Assembly: GCA_001414345.1 (NCBI GenBank)
Contig: LLCB01000075.1
Location: 124,001 to 188,000 of the forward strand
Length of the DNA: 64,000 nucleotides
Direction of reading: 5' to 3'
DNA from: Hymenoscyphus infarciens
Taxonomy: Eukaryota; Ascomycota; Leotiomycetes; Helotiales; Helotiaceae
Made by a program: the position numbers and the translations under genes. Below the pieces are notes generated by a model, which was not told the origin of the DNA, ran no database searches, and saw nothing but the letters and a program-made list of their open reading frames with translations. Shown piece by piece: positions 1-11,044 of this stretch (the first letter of the stretch is position 1; the number at the start of each line of letters is the position of its first letter).

Positions 1-1
1 A

Positions 2-1998
2 ATCGGAAACATCCTCATATCCTTCGCCCTGAACATCCAACGCTATGCGCATATACGTCTACACGAAGAAAAGGCACGACGGAAAGAAAGGGCGAAAGCC
101 ATTGCCAAACGAATCCAGAGCGGTTATGGGACAGCGGGCACAAATGGGCATGGCCCCGATCACGATCACGAGCAAGTGGATGGCGAGGAGGACGATCCAT
201 TGAGGAGATCATTCCTGTCCACCAATTCCGACGATTCATCCTGCTCCAAGCACGAGACAACTGATGTCCAAACATACCTCAAATCGCCATACTGGTGGGG
301 CGGCATTATTTTGATGACAATTGGAGAAGCAGGCAACTTCTTAGCATATGGCTTCGCCCCGGCCTCGATCGTTTCTCCGTTGGGTGTGGTAGCTTTGATC
401 TCCAACTGCGTGATAGCACCAATTATGTTAAAAGAACAATTTCGATTGCGGGATTTCTGGGGGGTGGTGGTCGCCGTGGCCGGAGCTGTTACTGTTGTGC
501 TGAGTGCAAAGACACAGGAGAAGAAATTTGGGCCTCACGAAATATGGGGTGCCATCACAAATCTCGAATTTGAAATTTATATGGCCATTACCATCTCTTT
601 AATTGTGGTGTTGATGTGGGCAAGTCCGAAATATGGAAGCAAAACCTCCTTGATCGATCTCGGACTCGTGGGGCTATTCGGTGAGTAGTGCATGTTCAAT
701 GTTCAACTCTATTCTAACCATGTGTAGGTGGATACACGGCTTTGTCAACCAAAGGCGTGGCATCAATGCTTTCTTCCACCCTCTGGAGAGCATTTACCAC
801 CCCAGTGACATATGCCCTTATTGCTGTCTTGGTAGGCACAGCTGTGATGCAAGTCCGATATGTCAACAAAGCCCTGCAGAGGTTTGACTCGACGCAAGTC
901 ATTCCTGTACAGTTCGTCATGTTTACCCTCTCGGTCATCATTGGAAGTGCCATTCTTTACAGAGACTTTGAGAAAACGACTGGAGATAGCGTGGGAAAAT
1001 TCATTGGAGGCTGTCTCTTGACCTTCTCTGGTGTATATCTCATCACCAGTGGACGGGCTTCCCATGACGACGACGAAGAAGAAGTTGAGGACGATTCTGC
1101 AGAAGGACAGGAAAGAATTGGGCTTTTGAATCAAGACCCAAGCGGTGCCGAGGTCGCACCTCCATTGAAGGAAAACAATTTTGGCTCTGCACGGTCAAAA
1201 CTTCCTGCTCGATATGGAGACGGCACCTATAATGATGAACCCGATACAAGGAGATCATCACGGGTCAGTTTTGCGGAGCCTTCCACTTCTTCAAGGCCTC
1301 GTACTCCAAAGATGTTTTCGAATTCCTCGTACCCTCAATCATCTCGAGTACCAGCATCCTCAGACGCCGACCAACCCCCTCTCACGGATCCCTGGAAAGG
1401 ATCAAGCGAAGACCTTGTGGATCCAAAACACCCTGGATACATCAGCACTATATCATCTCCCGTGCTACCCACGGAAGCACAAACATCATTAAGCGATTTA
1501 TTGAGGCCGCAAGCGGCAGACAGATCATCCTCACATGGAAACTTACACACACATCCCAACTTACAGCAATCTCCTGCACCACCCGAGGCGGACCGACCTG
1601 TCACACCGGCTGCAAGACATACAATAGCGCGAATGATGCCGGGGCCTTTCATCTCGCCGCTTTCTGGTGGGTTGAGTGTTGTCGTCGCAGATACTTTAAG
1701 GCGTGGTGTCGAATCACCACGGATAAAAAGGCCTCGTCTTGGAATTCGGAGGTCGAAATCTGGGTCGCAGCGACTTTCGCATGGCACGAATGCTAGTAGC
1801 TATTATGATGAATCGGGAACTTCACCGCCGAAAACGGCGGATGCATCGGATCACGTTAGTAAAGCTTTGGGGGCGGAAGGAGAATGGTCGAGAGTCACCA
1901 GGACGAGGAGTTTAAGTAACACCCTAGGGGATTTCTTACGGGGGAAAAGGCAAAGGACTGAGGGGGAGGATGAAGAGGCTGGTCCTAGCGGATCGTGA
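2..1998 (+). CDS. NIPA-like magnesium transporter (5' end cut off by window)
   Basis: The reading frame is open from base 2, is interrupted by one 47-nt intron (681-727) and ends at 1998, giving about 649 visible residues. The first exon carries hydrophobic segments typical of the NIPA/DUF803 family, including a motif reading GEAGNFLAYGFAPASIVSPLG followed by ALISN, and the second exon continues with further membrane spans through LTFSGVYLITSG. Family members are polytopic membrane proteins linked to Mg2+ transport. The last 330 or so residues are a Ser/Pro-rich, acidic, probably disordered cytosolic tail, which is usual for fungal members. A His/Asp-rich loop (GHGPDHDHE) lies between early spans. 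The start codon and first membrane span lie outside the window. The family assignment is firm; the transported ion is inferred from the family. Confidence 0.88.
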
Positions 1999-2566
1999 TG
2001 TATATTTTTTCCTTTTTCTATTTATTTCTTTCTTTCTTGGAATAGTGGGATGGAATGGGGTTGGGGTCTTTGGGGATTTGCATCGTTTGGGCGTTTAGAG
2101 CGATTTTTATAGTTGGATGGGGTGTATAAATTACTCGTGTTTTTGAGGGGGATTTTGGTGTGTCATGGCTTGTTTTTGGCTTCTGCTCTTTTGCCTAGTG
2201 CTTTGTCCTACGCGCGCTTCCTCTTTCTTGGAGAGTGGCAATGGGTCTTCTCAGGGTTATTAGCAAAAGTCACCATTATATCGGTAACAAAATATAATCT
2301 ATACTTCACTTGAGTTAAGTTTCTGCCCAACTGTAATGACGTCTCAGCAACCTGTGACTCACCCACCCACTGACCATCCACTTAGTATTTACACAAGACC
2401 CACTATCCCGCTCATTCCACCCACTCATTATCCACAAATAGCCAGCACGGTCCACTCACTCGCTTAACCACTAAAAATTCTCTCATTCAATTTTTCACCT
2501 TGTTCTCTCCACCAAGATATGACTCCAAATAACCCGAACGAAGACATCAAACAGGAAAATATCACA
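1999..2566. other. 3' flank of transporter and upstream region of tRNA
   Basis: No convincing gene. The first 60 bases are T-rich and suit a 3' UTR. The stretch 2340-2460 is C/A-rich with many CCACC words and has no coding signal. Confidence 0.5.
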
Positions 2567-2638
2567 AGCAATGTGGCGCAGTGGAAGCGCGCCGGGCTCA
2601 TAACCCGGAGGTCCTCGGATCGAAACCGAGCATTGCTA
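2567..2638 (+). tRNA. initiator tRNA-Met (CAT anticodon)
   Basis: A 72-nt cloverleaf can be folded by eye. The 7-bp acceptor stem AGCAATG pairs with CATTGCT, the anticodon stem CCGGG/CCCGG holds loop CTCATAA, and the T stem is CTCGG/CCGAG. Initiator rather than elongator identity rests on three features: the A1:T72 closing pair, the three G:C pairs below the CAT loop, and the T-loop ATCGAAA, which has A in place of T54. The D-arm and T-arm words match the well-known yeast initiator. No intron is present. Internal A box (TGGCGCAGTGG) and B box (GGATCGAAACC) serve as the RNA polymerase III promoter. Confidence 0.95.
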
Positions 2639-2660
2639 TTAACCAATGTTTCTCTTTTCA

Positions 2661-2667
2661 TTTTTTT
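2661..2667 (+). terminator. pol III T-run terminator for tRNA-iMet
   Basis: Seven consecutive T residues lie 23 nt after the tRNA 3' end, with a weaker TTTT at 2655-2658. This is the usual RNA polymerase III stop signal. Confidence 0.75.
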
Positions 2668-3793
2668 AGCAGATATTTTTAGGGGCCATCCTGGGCTTTC
2701 TTTTATAATCCTTTTTTTCAGCCTTCTTTTGAGAAGGCGCGAGCGAGCTTGGGGGTTTTGGAGGGGATTTCTGCGGATGGGAAAAAGAGAGGGCAGCCGG
2801 TGGGGAGAAGCAGTAACTGGGATTAAAGGGGGAGTTGATGAAGATGTATTATACCAGATATGTTGGACTTTCTTACGTATTGAAAGAAGCCCATGTAATT
2901 GGTTTGGGAACTAGGTATGGTTCTACACGGGTTTTCAGTGTTTGACATACCTTGGGTTCGATGCCACACATGGAATATTCACTTTGCACTTGAAGTTTAG
3001 CTGCTCGTTCATCTTCTCTTTCAGGCTCATTCAACTTGTGATTTATGGGAAAAAAAGAAATTGAGTGACGTACTGGTGAGGCTCTTGAACATGGAAATAG
3101 GGGAATGGAAGGTATTCATTTTACTGTTCTCATCTGTATGTCGTTCAAGTATTTCGACGGTTCGTGCCTCAATTTTGATTTTTCTTGGCTGCTCGTCCAG
3201 TCTCGTGTCACCAAAGGTGCATTGTTGCTTCTAGCAAAAGGTTGATCGCGTTAAATTGAGAGGATAGACACTTCAACACCCTAGGAAGAAGAGGTTCAGA
3301 GCGTCACTCACATTTCGAGTTACGAAAGAGTTCTTGTAGAAATATTTGGTAGAGATATCTTGCAGAAAGGTTATAGGTCACCTAAGAATAGCCAGCGAAG
3401 GAGGAATTCTAAAGTTCTTTGAAATCTTTCGGAATAATAGAGGTTGAAGAAATGAAAATATTCAAGACAAGTAAAGTGATTCTCCGAGTGTTGGTTAAAC
3501 AATCCAGGGAGCCGTGTGGAGGTTTCGGCATTTAACCAGTTATGAATTCCTGCACCCTCGGTGTGGTGGTGATTACTGGTATGTAAGTGGATACTGTCAC
3601 CAACATCTTGAAGTGTTGATCAAGTAAACCAGGTACTTGGACATAGATGACGGCACCAACATTTGGCCGCTTCTGATTTGCGTGAAGTACTATGGAGGGA
3701 GATTATTGGCTAAATAGCAAAAGAACCAATACAGGATAAACACATACTTTGGTTTGTAACTTTTGCAACCGATCCCCACAGTGTTCTAGAAAG
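2668..3793. other. gene-free stretch
   Basis: No ORF with recognisable similarity or convincing codon use. The only long frame on the plus strand here overlaps the tRNA and is not credible. No repeats were noted. Confidence 0.5.
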
Positions 3794-4431
3794 ATGATCA
3801 TCAAAGCCCACGTTTCTCGTAAAATGAAGGGATTCAGTTCAGTCAGAGAAAGGATCGGAGCAGCAGCAGCTTTCGCTGACGAGGCTGGGCGGAAAGCCAT
3901 TCTGGATTCCTTGAGGGACTTGCAGTACTCAATCCAGAAGCCCGAATATACAATGCAGAGGGTCATCCTTCAAGATTTGCCAGCCGTAACTGACGATGCT
4001 CACTCACATGGTCTTCCGGATGGTGTCCATGATTTCTACACTCCGCAAGTCGCCAAAGGTGGGAATATTAGTCCCCAGAAGTTTTGAATTGTGAATGTTG
4101 ACATTGAGTAGGAGCGAAATTCTACTACCTTCGTGCTATACTACACGATCATTCCGACGACAAATCCGTTCTGAGCCTCAAAAACATCATATCCGCCATG
4201 GATAAAAACTCTGTAATCTTGCTTGATGAAATGGCACTTCCAAATAAAGGAATTGGCTGGTTTGCGACCCAGACGGACTTGACCATGCTTGCAGCCTTTG
4301 GCTCCATGCAACAAACAGAAGTACAGTGGCATAGGCTTCTCGAAGGAGTTAGATTAAAGGTACAGACGATTTACACTTATAGACATGCATTCAGGCTTAG
4401 CATCATTGCTGCCACTTTGTCAGACTGTTGA
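3794..4431 (+). pseudogene. O-methyltransferase relic lacking the SAM-binding core
   Basis: Two exons joined across a 53-nt intron (4059-4111, GTGGGA...GAGTAG) give about 194 residues. The N-terminal part (IGAAAAFADEAGRKAILDSL, then EYTMQR) resembles the dimerisation helices of fungal secondary-metabolite O-methyltransferases. It runs straight into VILQDLPAV and HDFYTPQ, which normally sit after the SAM-binding motif, and then into an intact C-terminus (FYYLRAILHDHSDDK, ILLDEMALP, QTDLTMLAAFG, LLEGVRLKV). The DxGGGxG motif I and roughly 170-200 residues expected between MQR and VILQDLP are absent. The frame is open through the junction near 3957-3966, so a short protein could still be made, but it could not bind SAM in the known way. 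The first in-frame ATG is 3794. Confidence 0.75.
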
Positions 4432-6919
4432 GCAGTGAATAAAATACTAGGATACTCCCGCGAATGAAGTGGTGGGAGACAAGCTAGGTTGACTTTTATC
4501 TCAATTAAACGCAGGTTTCTGCTCGCAATTTTGTTGTAAAGGCGGGAAGGTGTTCCATCATTTCCCAATCATAGACGATCGATGAGCTCAGGATGAAAAG
4601 GCAAAAACGTAGTAGATGTCAAATAACTGAACGGAGAACATGCCGAGTATGTTTAATCGGGCACAGGTGTGCATGTGTGTGATCTGAAGATGTGGGTGTG
4701 AACTGACAGGGCCCAGCGACCTCGCGATGCGTTTTCGAGGACGAAGGGGGGGGAGGTTATACTCTAGAGGAGAGAGTCGTCCCTTCCGTCTTCATTTCGG
4801 ACGGCGTCATCTCGACTCGTTCTTAAACCAGCACGGGACTCTGTGCTCTCACTATGATCTCCGTCAACAGAGGATACTACCCGCATTGTTTCCTAACCTC
4901 TTTTTTTGGATTAAAGTGACTCTACCGAGAACCGGGCAGTGCTGAGTTGGCATGTCAGTGTGTCACTTAAGTGTCTAGCGGAAATTCTACGAATTGAGAT
5001 CTTGAACACTAACCAGAAGCAGGGACATTTCATGTAGGAAATTTTTAACTTTCTTATCATCTATAGTAGAAGGTTGTCAACTTTCTTTAATATTAGAACT
5101 AGCCTCTTGAGGTAAGGTAATACATCCCTCCCCGCTCAAACGAAGAATCCACGCCGCTTTTTGTGGGTATCACGAACCTGGGCTCTCTCGAATAGCAGAC
5201 CCATAATTAGGAACCATAGCAAGGAAAACATCAATGTAGCCCCTGAAGTTATTGTACCACCCGCTCATAAAATCTCCCTCTGCGCAACTGGATCTCCCGA
5301 GGTGCCATTTAATAGAAAACCTGGTGGGCCCTCCCAAAGCAATGTACATGTTTCATTGCCCTCCGAATCTACCCCCGTATGTCGATTTGACCAAGTGCAG
5401 AACAGATACGTTTGATCAAGAGTTTCAAGGTGTTAGACAAATCAGGTTCCAGCCAAATACTGGTAGGAGAACTCGTACGGTACAATATTGAAAAATGTTT
5501 TAGCGATGAGGTATGCCGGATTTTCGATAACGTTCCGTCTGCCTTGGAAAGATATCGGAGAAGCCGAAACATATCCATTGGACAAGTTGGCGACGACAAT
5601 CGATCGAGTTTAGATTGGTGAAATCAGTTTATGAGAATTTGCGCAAGATCGAGGTGTTGTCGCTGGATATGTGTAAGCTTTTCAGTTTTGTTAGCGGTAT
5701 ACCACAATTATTCCAATGGTCTTTTGTCCTCGTCAAGATGGGTTGGAGAAGGCTTGGAAGGTGAGTTTTCCTGTAGATGAGACTGAAAACAATCTCGATG
5801 TTCGTAGGCAGTGGGCAGCCGTTGTTAGCGCGTTGATAAGGTTATTGAAGAGCATAACGTGGCACTGTACGACAGCTTCTTTGCGGGGGTAGCTGTTAGA
5901 GTAAGTACGTCTATGTATACTATATTTAATAAAAAGCTGATAATCTTATTAGGATTTCTAGTTGCATTGATGCCTCTTGGTTATGTTGAAAGCAGCGGTC
6001 TCCCGTAAGGACTTCATGTAATTGCAAGAGCTCAGGAAGAAGACAAGAGGGTCAGTTTCATGAGCGACTAGGAGAGCATAGGGCCTGCTCGCAAAGTCCC
6101 AGACTTGGAAGCGATCGCTCAAAGTCCTGTGTAGGCTACCGGTAGACCTTAATCTTCCAAGAGTAATGATTGCTCCAGGAACCAATGTGTCTAAAAGCTA
6201 TGACACGAATCTTTGCGAGGTTTTTCTGCGATGTTTTTTACCCCCTAAGCGAGATTGAGTATGGGCCGGCCACCTGCATAGTCAATCTCGCTCACTGATT
6301 CTACATTGAATTACCACTGCTAACCGATTAGAAACTGCGTAGTACTTACCGAGTTCCAGTAATTCTGGAAGGAATGAGGTAAAAGGGTTTATAAATATAG
6401 CACGTGACATACTGATTACTGAGTTTCCGCGAGGACGCTGAGTCGTCGGGGGCTACCTGACAATGTTTCCTCGTAGATAACGATAGATCACATCCTCCCA
6501 CCGGTAGAATTGCCTGACAATCACATTCAAAGAAAATCCTACTAAGCTTTCCTCGTGTGCAAAGTGCGCTGGACTATGACCCAACTGCCACTCCAAAATT
6601 ACTTGCTAGAAGTGCATGACGAAAACGCGGCGTGGAATCACTAATCTCGACAAGACGCATCTTTGAGTCACGGAAAAACAACTATTTCGTTTGCTTCTAT
6701 TTGGGAAATTCAAAGAACTGCCGAGAACACAGCAATGTAACCACTCAAACTTCGTTTTCAGCCAACGTGAGAGCACATGCTGGCGTTGCTCTACTACCTA
6801 GAGATTAGATCATAAATAGACGGGCGGAACTCCCCAAGTACACCCCAAAGATTGGAAAACTACCTTGCCACTCAATCAACCGACCGAGGCAGAACACCCC
6901 TAAACCCCCAACACTCGCC
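4432..6919. other. gene-poor stretch with possible decayed coding sequence
   Basis: I see no intact gene in 2.5 kb. Between about 5160 and 5930 short frames on the plus strand have coding-like composition (for example 5412-5621, containing GELVRYNIEKCFSDEVCRIFD), but they are broken by stops and shift frame. They could be remnants of one unrecognised gene. The final 150 bases before 6920 are the likely promoter and 5' UTR of the next gene. Confidence 0.35.
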
Positions 6920-7537
6920 ATGCCACTTCCACTGAACACTAACTTCTTAGACCTCCTCCTCTTGACACGCCGGTACAACACTTCAAACTCCACACAACCT
7001 CAATTCACAACTCATGTTCCTTATGTCACTCGTCAAGGGCTTGCCAAACTAGAAGAAGCATCCACAACTCGTTTCCAAGATGACATCGATGTCCTCATCT
7101 TTCACCTCCTCCGAATCCGACGCCACGAGCAAGCGGGGGAATCTAAGCCTATTGACGAGGACATTGTGGACATCGCCCATGACGTGAAGAGGGAGCATAA
7201 GCGTTTGGTGCAGGAGACGGAGAAAAAGCAGAGTGAGGCTGCTGCGAAGAAACAGAGGGAAGAACGAGCTAGGAGGGAGGAGGAGCAGATCCTTGAGTGG
7301 GATAGGAGAGCGTTGAATATGAACACTCAGTTTCCAAACCCCCGGACTACATACCCGGCATCGGCATCAGAGGTTGCGGATTCGATGTCTCTCAGACGTG
7401 CGAGATATCCCCAATTAATTGGTTATGATACGAATGGTAAAGCTCCCAACTTTATGCCAGGTCATCGACCACTTGGTTTTCTTTATGGCAACCCGCTGAC
7501 TTATGGAGGTGGTTATTCAAATAGAAACGGGCGGTAG
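6920..7537 (+). CDS. orphan family protein, member A
   Basis: Single exon of 205 residues starting at ATG 6920. I do not recognise a named domain. Near the N-terminus it has NFLDLLLLTRRY; about 50 residues later comes DDIDVLIFHLLRIRRHEQ, then a charged Lys/Glu/Arg helix (about residues 88-140) that looks like a coiled coil, and a Gly/Asn/Tyr-rich tail. The two conserved blocks recur in the genes at 8138 and 20878, so this is a lineage-specific paralogous family. No signal peptide or membrane span is evident, so the protein is probably cytosolic or nuclear. Function unknown. Confidence 0.7.
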   Translation: MPLPLNTNFLDLLLLTRRYNTSNSTQPQFTTHVPYVTRQGLAKLEEASTTRFQDDIDVLIFHLLRIRRHEQAGESKPIDEDIVDIAHDVKREHKRLVQETEKKQSEAAAKKQREERARREEEQILEWDRRALNMNTQFPNPRTTYPASASEVADSMSLRRARYPQLIGYDTNGKAPNFMPGHRPLGFLYGNPLTYGGGYSNRNGR

Positions 7538-8137
7538 AAGGACAATGTGGAAGTGGTGTTGTTGTATGCACCCTTGGCGAAGAACAAAACCAAGGCCGGG
7601 AAGAAAATGAAGTGTTTCATTTTGCATCTGCGTTGGATTTAGTACAGTAGTCGAAAAAAAATTGAAGTGATTCTCCCCAACGTGTGTGTCTGCTTTTCGG
7701 ATCCAATTTTTACTCGACTTTGCTTGAATTTTGGTAGAAAATATGCCGCTCGCTAACTCAGCACCCCTGCTTCAAACTTGGGAAATGATTGGTGGAAGTA
7801 TTGAATGTCCTTCGTGAATTGAGCAGAGCTTCTTACACCGCTAGAGTACAATAGCGACTTATACGTAAGAACACGAAGGTGTTTGTGTGCAAGCATCTCT
7901 CGTGTTCTACACTTCGTTCGTGGCATGACAACAACGACGGACTCAAATGGTCCTTTTTATCAAGAGTCAGAATACCACCGGTAGTACTCTGTTTGGAATT
8001 GAGGGGTATGAGAGTATCTAATCCACCAAATTCCCCCCTCCCCCCTCCCCCTCACTCACAGTATCAACAATCCCTAAGCCTTTTGTCTCTCAAAATGCCA
8101 GCCCGGTCCAACCTTCCCCCTCCCCCAGCTAGCCCCT
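7538..8137. other. spacer between paralogs A and B
   Basis: Holds the 3' flank of member A and the promoter of member B. A C-rich run at 8032-8054 (CCCCCTCCCCCCTCC-like) and CTCACTCACAG precede an ATG at 8094. That ATG opens only 27 codons, in a different frame from member B. Confidence 0.4.
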
Positions 8138-8701
8138 ATGACATATCACGACAGCATCCTCCTCGCCAGTCGCCATAACACTGCCTACCCTCCATCAAAT
8201 CCCCAACTTCCTACCTATGGAGCCCTCTCCAATGGTTCACAGGCCCTCAGAGTATACAGCTATCTCAAGGGCCCCCAAAGAGAACCGAAAGCACACTTGG
8301 AAACAAAAGTCGATCTTCCCGTCACCGAATTGCTTCGCACCCGTCGCCACGAACAAGAAGAAGTATCCCAAATACCGCGTATTGGCATCTTGGTGGTAGC
8401 GAATGATATCAGGGTTGAACAAAAGAGGTTGGTTAGAGCAAGGGGAGTAGAGGAGATAGATACAGAAGATGCCTGGAGGAAGAAAGTTGAGAATAAACAA
8501 GGAGTTATCAACGAATGCGAGGAGGAACTCCAGGGGTTGGTGTGTTGGAATCTTCGACGGTTCTCCTTTAGACCGAGACCCTATGGTGGAGAGCCACGAC
8601 AAATGCATGGTTTTCAGAATCTGGGGTATGGTGCTGATTATGGGTACGTTCCAAATGATGCTCGTGGTTTGGAACAAGACCCGCGAAGCTTTATCGCTTG
8701 A
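8138..8701 (+). CDS. orphan family protein, member B
   Basis: Single exon of 187 residues from ATG 8138. It matches member A, only 600 bp upstream in the same orientation. The start YHDSILLASRHNTAY corresponds to LDLLLLTRRYNTS, and VDLPVTELLRTRRHEQ corresponds to IDVLIFHLLRIRRHEQ, followed in both by a (V/H)EQKRLV or EHKRLV helix. This is a diverged tandem duplicate. The region between the blocks differs and the C-terminus is unrelated. An upstream out-of-frame ATG at 8094 overlaps the start and could act as an upstream ORF. Function unknown. Confidence 0.6.
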   Translation: MTYHDSILLASRHNTAYPPSNPQLPTYGALSNGSQALRVYSYLKGPQREPKAHLETKVDLPVTELLRTRRHEQEEVSQIPRIGILVVANDIRVEQKRLVRARGVEEIDTEDAWRKKVENKQGVINECEEELQGLVCWNLRRFSFRPRPYGGEPRQMHGFQNLGYGADYGYVPNDARGLEQDPRSFIA

Positions 8702-8872
8702 ATTTTATGTGGCCTGAAGGAGGGGGAAAAGCGAGATGGAGGAGGATTTGAAGTGTTTTTGGCTATCTCGGTGGAGTTTAATTATTGGAAAAATGTCGGA
8801 AAAAATACAAACCTACTTGTTTCAGCCGCCCTAATCACAATACTCGAACATCCCATTCAATATTGCCAGGCC

Positions 8873-10440
8873 TCATCCTCTCTCTGACCAAAGCCCCTTC
8901 AAATCCCCCAAAAAGGCCTCTGCAACCACAAATTCTCCCCCTTTGATAACTTTGAACAACTCCAAGATCTCATACCTCTCATTCCCCACTGCCCTCGCAC
9001 CAGCAACCCTAAGCGGGAAAAAGAAAAGTACCCCCGCTAAATTCGTGTTCCCCAAAGCACTCCTCGTTCGCTCAAGAATACTCAGAACGTGATCTCGTAC
9101 TTCCCGTTCAGCAAGTGCTGGGGTTTCAAAATCGTCGAATTGAGATCTGTAGCTAAAGATTCCATCGAGAAAGATCAACATAGCGTGGTAGTAGACACGC
9201 GCTAAGACGGAGCGAGGATCTCCCTTCGCCAATGGTGACTGGCCAACGGAAGTGAGAAACTCTTGGTGCCAGATATTGAGGGAAGAACGAAGATGGAGAC
9301 CTTGGGAGGCTAGCGCGAACAGCTTTTGGTCAAGCTCATCGGGCGGGTTTTTCGATTCGGGGTCAACTACTTCCCATACACTTCCAAAATCAGCATTTTT
9401 TATGTACTCTCAAGTCTTCACATATTTCAGAGGAGTGAAAGGGAGAAACTCACTCTTCGGCCAATGCAGAACATTCGATCATCAAATCAAAAAGCCCTTC
9501 TTTGGAATGCCAATCTCTCGCCCCTTCACCTTCCCATAACTTCCTCGTCACACTTTTCCATTCTTCCTCGCACAAAAAACTAGGTTCAGCATAAATCAAT
9601 GAGCGACAAATTTCAAAAACTCGGATGGTGAGGAAGAATGATCGACCCGGGCCACTGAGATGGGCTTCAGGGCCACGAAGAAGCAGGAGTCGGGAGGTTC
9701 CGTGGAGGATATGGGCTAGCCAGCTCTGGCCTGTTGAGTCTGTCATCAACTGTGTGAAAATAGTTAGTATGGGCCAAGGACAACGAATAAAGAAAATAGG
9801 AATTGGGAGGAGCAGAATAGGATGTGGTTGTTTACCTCAAATATACCGAGGAAAAATGTTGTCCATAACCCCGAGTGGGTATTCAATGGAGTCTCATTTC
9901 CTCGAATCTCGTCTTGGAAATTAAGCAAGGAAGTTCGATACTCCAGAAGAGCTTTACAGGTCGTTTCTTTCCGTTCTTTTCCAGATGTCCTACTCAAACT
10001 GAGAGCACCAATAGCGATGAACACGTGGCGGAGGCCTGGACTCGTTTGGAATTGCGATGTTATCCTTTCCATATCGAGAGAAGCAACGGCGAAGTCATTT
10101 TTAATAATGAAGTTCGTGAAAAAATATCTGATGAAGAGAGCTGTTTGATCTTCTGGGACATTTGAAGATAATTTGGGTTCTCGGGTATAGGTAATGGTTG
10201 TCGATCGAGTGGGGACTGGGCCATGGTTTATGAAAACGACTTCATTGATTTTTGATGGCTGAGGAGTGCAGATGAAGTGCTTCTTGGTGCAGTAAGTGCA
10301 TGGCGTTCCTCCATCGCACTGTAACTATTAGCGAGAAGTGATAGTACTGGTTGTGGAAAATCACTCACCTTAATTTTGCGACGAGCACAAGCTGTGCATC
10401 GAGTTTTCCGAGCTCGTCTGTCGAGAGGTCCAACGGCCAT
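8873..10440 (-). CDS. Zn2Cys6 transcription factor with fungal-specific regulator domain
   Basis: Four exons: 10440-10369, 10318-9836, 9749-9454 and 9380-8873, separated by introns of 50, 86 and 73 nt, about 452 residues. The binuclear zinc cluster is split by the first intron. After splicing it reads CTACARRKIKCDGGTPCTYC then TKKHFIC, an exact CX2CX6CX5CX2CX6C pattern beginning about residue 15. The remainder fits the fungal transcription factor domain of the PF11951 type (LRHVFIAIGALS; LWTTFFLGIFE; GRSFFLTIRVFEICRSLIY). These are nuclear, sequence-specific DNA-binding regulators. The start is ATG 10440, with the zinc cluster immediately behind it as usual. The target is unknown; the divergently placed lipase at 11045 is the nearest candidate. 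Confidence 0.82.
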
Positions 10441-11044
10441 CCTTCCAGTTTAGGCTCATATGTTGACTCCGTAAATACAGCAGTTGTCTTCGAGAACGGT
10501 TTCAAGACGAGATGTGGAAAGAATAGGACGCTGACAAGGAGCCCCGCAAGTATCGAGAATAAAGTCTCATCGGATGATCGTCATCAGGGCCATCCACTCA
10601 ATCTCCGCAGCACGGCACGCTCGCACAAAAGTCTCCCTAATCCCAAAGGTTGAAGACATCTCGAGGACAAGTTAATAAAGTTCTCGGAAGCCAAGACATT
10701 TTGTCTTCAGCCCCAAGATGACGCTATTCCCAAAGCAGAAGTAATTGAGCGCAGTGAGGTACTTTGGGGGATACGAGAACCGAGGACCACTCACCACCTA
10801 GTAAAACTCCACATAACTAAGCCCCGTTAAGGTGGGAAACGACCTCAAAATGTACTCCCCGTTTTCTCTTCACTTGAAAGTTCAACTGCGTTCAGTCATT
10901 GCCGAATTGGGCAATGATTGAGCGAGTCTCGCCTCCAAGGAAATGGTAAGCACGAAATTACAAGAGGAGAGTATATAAGAGGATACAGTATCCTACTCCG
11001 AATATCACCATCCCCTTCTTCACTCATAAATTACCCTCTTCAAG
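10441..11044. promoter_or_regulatory. divergent promoter region between regulator and lipase
   Basis: 604 bp separate two divergent start codons. No gene is seen. The lipase side has a TATA box (see 10972). Shared control is possible but not shown. Confidence 0.5.
10972..10979 (+). promoter_or_regulatory. TATA box of lipase gene
   Basis: TATATAAG lies 66 bp upstream of ATG 11045 and is followed by a C/T-rich leader, a common arrangement in fungal promoters. Confidence 0.6.

Noticed and set aside
2519..2914. 131-codon open frame on plus
   Set aside because: It runs straight through the initiator tRNA gene and has no similarity to known proteins.
5369..5621. Small overlapping frames on both strands as genes
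   Set aside because: Broken by stops just outside and mutually antisense; at most remnants of one unknown gene.
7538..8137. 27-codon frame at 8094 as true N-terminus of member B
   Set aside because: It is in a different frame and lacks the family motif; the ATG at 8138 starts directly at the conserved block.
8237..8677. 146-codon minus-strand frame
   Set aside because: Antisense shadow of orphan family member B, which has a paralog supporting the plus strand.
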